Shown here: in pieces, positions 7,667 to 13,539 of the stretch
Numbering within the stretch: the stretch's first letter is position 1
Layout: every line of letters starts with the position of its first letter
IMG/VR virus record: IMGVR_UViG_3300046003_009097
Coordinates: 1 to 29,568 of that record
DNA from: a virus
Direction: 5' to 3' (one strand)
DNA: 29,568 nt
Translations under genes and position numbers: made by a program
Notes under the pieces: generated by a model
What the model was told of the DNA's origin: nothing
Databases searched by the model: none
Seen by the model: the letters and a program-made list of their open reading frames with translations, nothing else

Positions 7667-8063
7667 GACAGAACTACTCTGGACACCCGACGCAGTGGCA
7701 GACCGCTTCACCGAGGCAGCAGTCACCGCACGACGCCTGCCACCCGTGAGGGTGCAGGGCTACTTCAACTGCTGGCCCGCCTTTGCACGCAATGCGTGGG
7801 AAGCCTTCTCGGCAGACGAGCCTGTGCATCGTTCCTTCCCGCCCAGTCCCGAGGACGTCGACCGGATGCTGGAGGTGATGCGTTGGGTCCGATGGCTTGA
7901 GGTTGAGCAGCGCCATCTGGTATGGATGCGGGCCAAGAACTATGACTGGAAATCCATATGTCGACGGTTCGCATGCGATCGCAGTACCGCTTGGCGGCGC
8001 TGGCAACGTGCACTGCAGACGATTGCCGACCATCTCAATGAGGTAGTGGTGTCGGTTGTGTGA
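7659..8063 (+). CDS. DUF6362-like protein with sigma-like helix-turn-helix
   Basis: The 134-residue product starts WTPDAVADRFTEAAVTARRLPPVRVQGY, which fits the phage DUF6362 family. The C-terminal part (about 85-128) reads as a helix-turn-helix: QRHLVWMRAKNYDWKSICRRFACDRSTAWRRWQRAL, similar to sigma-70 region 4-like modules. It may bind DNA or regulate late genes; the family function is not known to me. The ATG at 7659 overlaps the upstream gene. It is the last gene of the early block and is followed by the 342-bp non-coding region, so any regulator or packaging site there is within its reach. Confidence 0.75.
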   Translation: MARTELLWTPDAVADRFTEAAVTARRLPPVRVQGYFNCWPAFARNAWEAFSADEPVHRSFPPSPEDVDRMLEVMRWVRWLEVEQRHLVWMRAKNYDWKSICRRFACDRSTAWRRWQRALQTIADHLNEVVVSVV

Positions 8064-8277
8064 TTTGGCGTAAATGTGCGGAGATGGTCGTGCCAGTGCG
8101 CGAACATGCGGTGCAAACGCACTAACAGCACTGCAACACTTTGCATGATTTCACCTATATTCACGGCTATGGTTGCGAAAGGTATGAGATCTGAGAAGGT
8201 TTCCCAGAAAAAGATGGGTCCTTCCTGGCCAAAATGCCATGCGGGGGGAGCGAGCGCAAGAGTCCCCTAGCGACAGA

Positions 8278-8314
8278 GTGCAAACCCAGGTTTGCAGGGT
8301 TTGCAGGGTTGCAC
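8278..8314. repeat. Palindrome and tandem TTTGCAGGG repeats
   Basis: TGCAAACC (8279-8286) and GGTTTGCA (8289-8296) form an 8-bp perfect inverted repeat with a 2-nt spacer. It is followed by two head-to-tail copies of TTTGCAGGG (8291-8299, 8300-8308) and by TTGCAC (8309-8314), which pairs with GTGCAA at 8278-8283. Iterated half-sites like these usually bind a protein such as a repressor or terminase small subunit. Confidence 0.8.
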
Positions 8315-8353
8315 CCCATACTGCCTCGCAACGCCCATCCCGTTCCCCCTTTG

Positions 8354-8392
8354 ACCCGCCCACGGTTTGACTGTCGGCGGGTTTTCTATTTT
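8354..8392 (+). terminator. Rho-independent terminator before the methyltransferase genes
   Basis: ACCCGCC (8354-8360) pairs with GGCGGGT (8376-8382) across a 15-nt loop, followed by TTTCTATTTT. It would end transcription from the early operon or the non-coding region. The long loop and interrupted T tract make it moderate in strength. Confidence 0.6.
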
Positions 8393-8397
8393 GAGGA
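8393..8397 (+). promoter_or_regulatory. Ribosome-binding site that fixes the TTG start at 8406
   Basis: GAGGA lies eight bases before TTG 8406. The next upstream in-frame start codon (TTG 8367) falls in the terminator loop and has no ribosome site, so 8406 is the likely start. Confidence 0.6.
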
Positions 8398-8405
8398 TTT
8401 CCTTT

Positions 8406-9824
8406 TTGAAAACGCTCAACGTCGAGTACCGAAAGGTCGAGGCGCTCATTCCGTACGCCCGTAATCCTCGCACGCACAGTGAAGCGCAAGTGGCCAAGAT
8501 TGCCGCCAGCATCGTCGAGTTTGGCTGGACCAATCCGGTGCTGGTCGACGGTGAGAACGGCGTCATTGCTGGCCATGGTCGACTGGCAGCCGCACGCAAG
8601 CTCGGATTGGACGCCGTGCCGGTCATTGAGCTGGCACACCTGTCTCCAAACCAAAAGCGCGCTTATGTGATTTCTGACAATCGCTTGGCACTGGAGGCGG
8701 GTTGGGATGAGGAAATGCTGGCGCTGGAGTTGGCGGACCTGACAGAGGCCGGATTCGATCTGGCCTTGACGGGATTTGATGATGTCGAACTTGACACCCT
8801 GTTCGGTGCCCCGAACGCAGCTGATGCAGCCGACACAGACAGCGAGGGTGCCGATGCGGATGGAGACGACGTGGCCGACGAGGTGCCCGAGGCACCAGTC
8901 ATTGCTGTCTCCCAACCCGGAGATGTTTGGGCTTTGGGCCAGCATCGCTTGATCTGTGGTGATGCAGCCGACCAGTCCGTGATCGCCAGTCTGATGCAGG
9001 GTGACCAAGCGCAGCTGTGTTTCACCTCACCGCCCTACGGAAACCAGCGGGACTATGCCAGCGGTGGCATCACCGATTGGGATGGTCTGATGCGTGGCGT
9101 GTTCGCCAAATTGCCCGTCACCGACGACGCGCAGGTCTTGGTCAATCTTGGTTTGATCCATCGCGACAACGAAGTCGTTCCGTACTGGGACGCATGGCTT
9201 GGCTGGATGCGCAGCCAAGAGTGGCGGCGCTTTGCCTGGTATGTTTGGGACCAGGGTCCTGGCATGCCCGGCGACTGGTCCGGACGTTTGGCTCCGAGTT
9301 TTGAGTTCGTTTTCCATTTCAACCGCCAAAGCCGCACACCCAACAAGATCGTTCCTTGCAAGCACGCCGGGCAGGAATCCCATTTGCGTGCCGACGGGAC
9401 GTCCACTGCCATGCGCAGCAAGGAGGGTGAGGTCGGAGGCTGGGCGCACAAAGGTCAGCCCACACAGGACAACAAGATTCCTGACTCGGTGATTCGGGTG
9501 ATGCGCCACAAGGGCAAGATCGGCCAGGACATTGACCACCCGGCCGTGTTCCCGGTCGCGCTGCCGGAATTCATTCTCCAGGCCTATTCCAACACCGGGG
9601 ACCTTGTGTACGAGCCCTTTGGTGGCAGCGGCACCACGATCCTGGCCGCACAGCGTTCGGGTCGCCAGTGCCGATCGGTCGAGATTGCGCCTGAGTACGT
9701 GGACGTCGCGATCAAACGTTTTCAGCAGAATTTCCCCGGTGTGCCCGTCAAGCTGGTGTCCACCGGTCAAACCTTCGAGGCCGTGGTCGCCGAGCGCTCG
9801 GAAAGCACGGAGGTGGCGCAATGA
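8406..9824 (+). CDS. ParB-like nuclease/DNA-binding domain fused to DNA methyltransferase (SPPY type)
   Basis: The 472-residue protein has an N-terminal ParB-like domain (about 1-115: LIPYARNPRTHSEAQVAKIAAS, GHGRL at 56-60, then DNRLALEAGWDEE), an acidic linker (about 140-165), and a C-terminal DNA methyltransferase. Its catalytic motif is SPPY at 208-211 and the S-adenosylmethionine site is FGGSGTT at 405-411, the order of beta-class N4-cytosine/N6-adenine enzymes. SPPY is commonest in N4-cytosine enzymes. No restriction enzyme is adjacent, so this is an orphan methyltransferase, probably shielding phage DNA from host restriction. It starts at TTG 8406 and overlaps the second fusion by ATGA at 9821-9824. 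Confidence 0.88.
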   Translation: MKTLNVEYRKVEALIPYARNPRTHSEAQVAKIAASIVEFGWTNPVLVDGENGVIAGHGRLAAARKLGLDAVPVIELAHLSPNQKRAYVISDNRLALEAGWDEEMLALELADLTEAGFDLALTGFDDVELDTLFGAPNAADAADTDSEGADADGDDVADEVPEAPVIAVSQPGDVWALGQHRLICGDAADQSVIASLMQGDQAQLCFTSPPYGNQRDYASGGITDWDGLMRGVFAKLPVTDDAQVLVNLGLIHRDNEVVPYWDAWLGWMRSQEWRRFAWYVWDQGPGMPGDWSGRLAPSFEFVFHFNRQSRTPNKIVPCKHAGQESHLRADGTSTAMRSKEGEVGGWAHKGQPTQDNKIPDSVIRVMRHKGKIGQDIDHPAVFPVALPEFILQAYSNTGDLVYEPFGGSGTTILAAQRSGRQCRSVEIAPEYVDVAIKRFQQNFPGVPVKLVSTGQTFEAVVAERSESTEVAQ

Positions 9825-11092
9825 CGACCTCCTGGCTGGCAGACAAGATCCAGCAATGGCCCACAGCCAAACTGATCCCCTACGCCCGCAATGCCCGAAC
9901 CCACTCGGAAAGCCAAGTGGCGCAGATCGCGGCGTCCATTGCCGAGTTCGGATTTACCAACCCCATCCTGACAGGTGCCGACGGCGTGATCGTAGCGGGC
10001 CATGGCAGGTTGGCTGCTGCCCAAAAGCTCGCCATGGCGACGGTGCCGGTCGTGGTCTTGGAGCATTTGAGCCCCACGCAACGCCGCGCCTTGGTCATTG
10101 CGGACAACCGGATTGCCGAGAACGCAGGCTGGGACGACGCCATGCTGCGCCTGGAAATGGAAGCACTGCAGCTTGACGACTTTGACATGTCGCTCACCGG
10201 CTTCGATGCCGATGCACTGGCCGAGTTGATGGCCGGAGGCGACGGTGCAGATGCAGGCAACACCGATGAGGATGCGGTGCCAGAAGTCAGCGACACATCA
10301 ATCTCGCGTACCGGCGACGTTTGGTTGCTCGGTAGCCATCGGCTGTTGTGTGGAGACTCCACGCTGGAGGAGAGTTACGTGCAGTTGTTGCAAGGGGAAG
10401 ACGTGGACATGGTGTTCACGGACCCACCCTACAACGTCAACTACGCCAACACCGCCAAGGACAAGATGCGCGGCAAGAACCGTGCGATCCTGAACGATAA
10501 CCTGGGCGATGGGTTCTATGACTTCCTGCTGGCCGCGCTGACGCCCACGATCGCCAATTGCAAGGGTGCCATTTACGTGGCGATGTCCTCCAGCGAGCTG
10601 GATGTGCTCCAGTCAGCCTTTCGTGAGGCCGGTGGCAAGTGGTCGACGTTTGTCATCTGGGCCAAGAACACCTTCACCATGGGGCGCTCGGACTACCAGC
10701 GCCAGTACGAGCCCATTCTTTACGGCTGGGCCGAAGGTGGCAAGCACCATTGGTGCGGCGACAGGGATCAGAGCGACGTGTGGCAGATCAAGAAGCCCCA
10801 CAAGAACGATTTGCACCCGACCATGAAGCCGGTCGAACTGGTGGAGCGCGGAATCCGCAACTCCAGTCGGCCCGGCAACTCGGTCATGGATCCCTTTGGC
10901 GGCTCCGGCACCACCTTGATCGCCGCAGAAAAGACGGGTCGTGTGGCCCGAATGATCGAGATGGACCCCAAGTACGTCGACGTCATCGTGCGCCGCTGGC
11001 AGGACTGGACCGGCAAAAAAGCCACCCGGGAGTCTGACGGGGTGGCGTTCGATGCTCAGGCTGCCAGCTGCTCTTCGGCGATTTCGCAGTGA
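9821..11092 (+). CDS. Second ParB-like domain fused to DNA methyltransferase (DPPY type)
   Basis: The 423-residue product repeats the layout of the preceding gene: ParB-like domain (LIPYARNARTHSESQVAQIAAS, GHGRL at 60-64), acidic linker, then a methyltransferase with DPPY at 201-204 and FGGSGTT at 359-365. The ParB halves of the two genes are clearly paralogous, while the methyltransferase halves differ in catalytic motif and target region. DPPY is typical of N6-adenine enzymes. The WAKNTFTMGRSDYQRQYEPILYGW region is the usual beta-class segment. Its last 37 bases overlap, tail to tail, the minus-strand gene ending at 11056. It is probably coupled to the first methyltransferase and serves the same DNA-modification role at another sequence. 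Confidence 0.88.
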   Translation: MTTSWLADKIQQWPTAKLIPYARNARTHSESQVAQIAASIAEFGFTNPILTGADGVIVAGHGRLAAAQKLAMATVPVVVLEHLSPTQRRALVIADNRIAENAGWDDAMLRLEMEALQLDDFDMSLTGFDADALAELMAGGDGADAGNTDEDAVPEVSDTSISRTGDVWLLGSHRLLCGDSTLEESYVQLLQGEDVDMVFTDPPYNVNYANTAKDKMRGKNRAILNDNLGDGFYDFLLAALTPTIANCKGAIYVAMSSSELDVLQSAFREAGGKWSTFVIWAKNTFTMGRSDYQRQYEPILYGWAEGGKHHWCGDRDQSDVWQIKKPHKNDLHPTMKPVELVERGIRNSSRPGNSVMDPFGGSGTTLIAAEKTGRVARMIEMDPKYVDVIVRRWQDWTGKKATRESDGVAFDAQAASCSSAISQ

Positions 11093-11424
11093 ATCACAAA
11101 TCCTGTGAGGTAAGGCAGGCCGCGCGGGATGCCGTATTCCTTGCTGGTGTGGCGTCCGATGCTCCAGCTCATCCACTTTTGGGTGGCTGCTTGCACCGCT
11201 TGCTCCAGGCCCTTGCCAAGATACAGATGGTTTTGCACTTCGTCCGCAAAGTGGCGTCCGTGGCGGCTGTCCAGAAACGCGCGGACTGCGTCGGGAGCGC
11301 AGCCAGTGATCTCTGCAATGGCAGGCAATGTGACCGCCCATGCTGCTGGTGCTTTCTCCTGCATCGTGCCCCAAAAGCCCCAGTCTTCGTTCTGGGTGGC
11401 GGGGATGTTGGTGTTGGTGCTCAT
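11056..11424 (-). CDS. Small accessory protein of unknown function (122 aa)
   Basis: The product begins MSTNTNIPATQNEDWGFWGTM and ends PRGLPYLTGFVIHCEIAEEQLAA. A central helical part (AIAEITGCAPDAVRAFLDSRHGRHFADEV) resembles small proteins carried on beta-proteobacterial mobile elements, but I cannot assign a function. The open frame runs to 11511, yet the ATG at 11424 is preferred: AAGGA lies seven bases upstream on the minus strand and the repeated leader element ends 39 nt before it. It is convergent with and overlaps the second methyltransferase gene by 37 bp. It is the last gene of the minus-strand island. Confidence 0.7.
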   Translation of the reverse strand: MSTNTNIPATQNEDWGFWGTMQEKAPAAWAVTLPAIAEITGCAPDAVRAFLDSRHGRHFADEVQNHLYLGKGLEQAVQAATQKWMSWSIGRHTSKEYGIPRGLPYLTGFVIHCEIAEEQLAA

Positions 11425-11463
11425 GTTTTGGTCCTTGATGGTGATTGTTGCGACACCCGTAGT

Positions 11464-11510
11464 AACGCGCTGATCAACTGAGAAGCCAAGTTGTTCTTGG
11501 CATCTTTTCA
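11464..11510 (-). repeat. Leader repeat R1
   Basis: On the minus strand this carries CTTGGCTT (complement of 11483-11490), ten bases, then CAGCGCGTT (complement of 11464-11472), 39 nt before the start at 11424. Upstream on the same strand, the complement of TGGCATCTTTTCAATCT (11498-11514) is shared with R2. GCCAAG-AACAA-CTTGGC can form a 6-bp hairpin. See R2 and R3. Confidence 0.85.
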
Positions 11511-11523
11511 ATCTATTTTTGGG

Positions 11524-11883
11524 TCATCCGAGGCGAGCGACGTACCGGGCGTAGTCGCCACCCTCGGGGTTGACGTACAGGTAAGGGCGACCCGGTGCTG
11601 TGACCTCAACGCAGAGATAACCGTCCCCGGTGCCGCCACCTTTTCCGCGCAGCCAGTCGCGTGACTTCAGCAGGGTGCGAGCAAAGGCATCGAACTCGTC
11701 TGGGGTCAGTTCCCGCGTTTCGGTGACATAGATTTTGGTTTGTCCGTTGCCACCTACTTCGCTGAGGTCGGCAGGCTTGCGGGCAAAGGGCAGTCGCACG
11801 CTCAACTCTTCGACTTGGATGGCGGCTCCGCCAAACTGAAGGGTGCGAGGGGTGCGTTCGATGGTAATGGTCATGGTGCTCAT
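11524..11883 (-). CDS. Small accessory protein of unknown function (119 aa)
   Basis: The product opens MSTMTITIERTPRTLQFGGAA, followed by strands and the segment KIYVTETRELTPDEFDAFARTLLKSRDWL, then a glycine-rich loop and a C-terminal part ending YARYVARLG. It is soluble and has no recognised catalytic motif. The open frame reaches 11916, but the ATG at 11883 has AAGGA about nine bases upstream, and the leader repeat R2 ends 45 nt before it. A second in-frame ATG lies three codons on (11874). It lies in the minus-strand cargo island, probably transcribed from its own leader. The role is unknown. Confidence 0.7.
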   Translation of the reverse strand: MSTMTITIERTPRTLQFGGAAIQVEELSVRLPFARKPADLSEVGGNGQTKIYVTETRELTPDEFDAFARTLLKSRDWLRGKGGGTGDGYLCVEVTAPGRPYLYVNPEGGDYARYVARLG

Positions 11884-11928
11884 GGTGAGTTTTCCTTGCT
11901 GTTCGTCGTCAATCACGACACCTGCATG

Positions 11929-11977
11929 AACGCGCTGTTCCGAACAGAAGCCAAGCTATTTCTGGCATCTTTTCGAT
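11929..11977 (-). repeat. Leader repeat R2
   Basis: On the minus strand: CTTGGCTT (complement of 11948-11955), ten bases, CAGCGCGTT (complement of 11929-11937), 45 nt before the start at 11883. The ten-base spacer contains part of CTGTTC-G-GAACAG, a perfect short palindrome. CAGAA and TTCTG can pair around the conserved AGCTTGGC loop. Similarity with R1 runs for about 50 bases. Confidence 0.85.
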
Positions 11978-11986
11978 CTTTCTGAA

Positions 11987-12574
11987 TCAGGCAATGCGGT
12001 AAATGCGCTCGCCGCCCAGGGCCTTGTCGGACCCGATGGTGAGCCCCAGTTTTTTCTTGAAGGCTCCGGCAAACGTGCCCCGCACCGTGTGTGCCTGCCA
12101 GCCCGTGGCCTCGCAAATTTGGCGCACCGTCGCGCCTTCGGGACGCTTGAGCATCTGGACCACGGTGGCTTGCTTGCTGTTTTCCCGGGTGCGGGTTTTG
12201 ACCTGGGTGGGTGAGGGATCGAACGCTGGATCGATCGGAGTTTGGTCTTGCGGGGCCTGTGCCTCCTTGGCCCACTGTGCCTCGTGTTGCGCCACGGCGG
12301 CATCCATCTCCGGGTCTGCGACCAAGGGCGCCACTGGAGCCAAGGTCGCAACTGTAGGCCGTGGGCGACCCAGTGCGTCGTAGCCTTCGGCCGCGACAAA
12401 CCAGTGGGTGCCACCGCCAGTGGTGACCAGTGCGCGGTTAAAAAGCGCGTCGAGCACCTTTTTACGGGCTCCGCCCTTGACGCTTTCGGGGAACCATTCG
12501 ATGCGCCCGTCGTTGTGGTCCAGCGCGTGTTGCAGGACCTGGGTTTGGGTTGCGGTGAGTTGAATCGTGGTCAT
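11987..12574 (-). CDS. DUF3489 family protein
   Basis: The 195-residue product has an N-terminal module (about 1-70: QLTATQTQVLQHAL, GRIEWFPESVKGGARKKVLDAL) resembling a winged helix, a Pro/Ala/Asp-rich linker, and a C-terminal winged-helix block (about 128-195: RENSKQATVVQMLKRPEGAT, ICEATGWQAHTVRGTFAGAF) that is the DUF3489 signature. The family is common on plasmids, integrative elements and phages of proteobacteria and is probably DNA-binding. The ATG at 12574 is chosen over the longer frame because AAGGA lies seven bases upstream. There is no leader repeat here; it follows the 79-residue gene by 47 nt and is probably co-transcribed with it. Confidence 0.85.
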   Translation of the reverse strand: MTTIQLTATQTQVLQHALDHNDGRIEWFPESVKGGARKKVLDALFNRALVTTGGGTHWFVAAEGYDALGRPRPTVATLAPVAPLVADPEMDAAVAQHEAQWAKEAQAPQDQTPIDPAFDPSPTQVKTRTRENSKQATVVQMLKRPEGATVRQICEATGWQAHTVRGTFAGAFKKKLGLTIGSDKALGGERIYRIA

Positions 12575-12621
12575 TTGATTTTCCTTAGGTTTGTTGATGG
12601 TGTGTTGCTCGGTGGTGGTTT

Positions 12622-12861
12622 TCAGTCTTCCCAGACTTGCGCGCCGTCCAGGGTGATCCAAAGGCGTGCGTCGTCGAAGGTGGCCATCTCGCGCACCTCC
12701 AATCCGGTCTTGCGGTTGATGCCCGCTTTGTGCGTGTAGCAGTAGGTCTGGCCGTCGTGCTCGACCAGGCTGGGTCCGGTTTGGTCAAAGTTCACTTGGA
12801 TGCTCATCTCTCCGCGTGTGCGGTGGTTGGTGTCTGTTACTAGGGCGTTGATGGTTCTCAT
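12622..12861 (-). CDS. Small accessory protein of unknown function (79 aa)
   Basis: The product begins MRTINALVTDTNHRTRGEMS and contains a Q-T-Y-C-Y-T-H-K segment, a possible metal or small-domain feature, then REMATFDDARLWITLDG. I do not recognise it. Two starts are possible: ATG 12861, placed 38 nt after leader repeat R3 (the other repeats lie 39 and 45 nt before their starts), and ATG 12807, with GGAG close upstream, which would drop the first 18 residues. Leader spacing favours 12861. It is the first gene of the minus-strand island and is divergent from the terminase small subunit gene. Confidence 0.65.
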   Translation of the reverse strand: MRTINALVTDTNHRTRGEMSIQVNFDQTGPSLVEHDGQTYCYTHKAGINRKTGLEVREMATFDDARLWITLDGAQVWED

Positions 12862-12899
12862 TTGCTTGGCTTTCGTTGGTGTGTTGCGATGTCTCTATG

Positions 12900-12937
12900 A
12901 ACGCGCTGTTCCAGATGCAAGCCAAGCTAAATCTGCA
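12900..12937 (-). repeat. Leader repeat R3 in the divergent promoter region
   Basis: On the minus strand: CTTGGCTT (complement of 12919-12926), ten bases, CAGCGCGTT (complement of 12900-12908), 38 nt before ATG 12861. CAGAT and ATCTG can pair around the conserved AGCTTGGC, where R2 has CAGAA and TTCTG, so one base pair has changed on both sides. It also lies just upstream of the late operon on the other strand. Confidence 0.85.
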
Positions 12938-12966
12938 AAAAGACAAACAAATGTTTGAAAAATCCA

Positions 12967-13524
12967 ATGGGAATCTCGATTCGTGCCTATTCCCGCCACA
13001 GGGGGGTCACCGACACCGCTGTGCACAAGGCCATTCGTACCGGTCGCATCACGCCGGAAGCTGACGGAACCCTCAATGCCGACCGGGCGGACGCAGACTG
13101 GGCACGCAATACCGACTCGCCCAAGAAGGGCACGAGTCAACGCGCTGAAAACGTCGTGGTGCGGGACACTCAGGCGGAGCAGACTGCTGCGCTGCCTGGC
13201 AGTTCTGGAGTTTCGATTCCAATGGGATCTGGTGGTACGTCACTCTTACAGGCCCGCACTGTCAATGAGGTGGTCAAGGCGCAAACCAACAAGGTGCGCC
13301 TGGCCCGTCTCAAGGGAGAACTGGTCGATCGGCCGCAGGCCATTGCCCACGTTTTCAAGTTGGCAAGATCGGAGAGGGACGCCTGGCTGAACTGGCCAGC
13401 GCGCATCTCAGCGCAAATGGCAGGAAAGTTGGGTGTGGATCCACATGCCATGCACGTCGCGTTGGAGGCAGCTCTGCGTGAGCATTTACAAGAGCTGGGC
13501 GACTTGCGGCCTCGTGTGGATTGA
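12967..13524 (+). CDS. Terminase small subunit, Nu1-like
   Basis: The N-terminus (about 1-55) is a winged-helix DNA-recognition module: ISIRAYSRHRGVTDTAVHKAIRTGRIT then DADWARNTD, as in Nu1-type small terminases. A low-complexity linker follows, then the assembly domain (about 95-180: VNEVVKAQTNKVRLARLKGELVDR, AWLNWPARISAQMAGKLGVDPHAMHVALEAAL). It would bind the packaging site and dock the large subunit encoded 15 bases downstream. I chose ATG 12967; TTG 12955 is the only longer choice. Neither has a clear ribosome site, which is unusual for the first late gene. The gene is divergent from the minus-strand island. Confidence 0.85.
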   Translation: MGISIRAYSRHRGVTDTAVHKAIRTGRITPEADGTLNADRADADWARNTDSPKKGTSQRAENVVVRDTQAEQTAALPGSSGVSIPMGSGGTSLLQARTVNEVVKAQTNKVRLARLKGELVDRPQAIAHVFKLARSERDAWLNWPARISAQMAGKLGVDPHAMHVALEAALREHLQELGDLRPRVD

Positions 13525-13539
13525 AACAGGGCACAGAAC

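Larger units (their letters stand above)
8064..8405. other. Non-coding region: candidate control or packaging site
   Basis: There is no convincing gene here; a 64-codon open frame at 8076-8270 lacks a ribosome site and family likeness. It contains several TTTGCA/TGCAAA half-sites (8112-8117, 8140-8145, 8279-8284, 8291-8296, 8300-8305), a TATATT (8156-8161) without a good -35 partner, a run of six G at 8241-8246 flanked by GGGTCC-type sequence near 8217, and a terminator at its end. It separates the early block from the methyltransferase, cargo and late genes. Together these fit a cos/pac or regulatory region, but none is proven. Confidence 0.5.

Noticed and set aside
8156-8161. Promoter at TATATT
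   Set aside because: No acceptable -35 element at a normal distance upstream; noted only as part of the non-coding region.
8076-8270. 64-codon plus-strand open frame in the non-coding region
   Set aside because: Cys/Met/Ser-rich sequence with no ribosome site, crossing the half-site cluster; better explained as non-coding.
9027-9821. 264-codon minus-strand open frame opposite the first methyltransferase
   Set aside because: Shadow of a gene with clear catalytic motifs; no ribosome site or recognisable domain.
8406-9824. Plasmid partition (ParB) function
   Set aside because: The ParB-like part is fused to a methyltransferase and there is no ParA gene or parS-like site; this fusion is common in phages.
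8406-11092. Restriction-modification system
   Set aside because: Two methyltransferases are present but no restriction endonuclease gene lies next to them; the adjacent small genes show no nuclease motif.
11929-11941. LexA (SOS) box in leader R2 because of CTGTTCGGAACAG
   Set aside because: The proteobacterial box needs CTGT, eight bases, ACAG; the spacing here is shorter, and R1 and R3 do not keep the palindrome.
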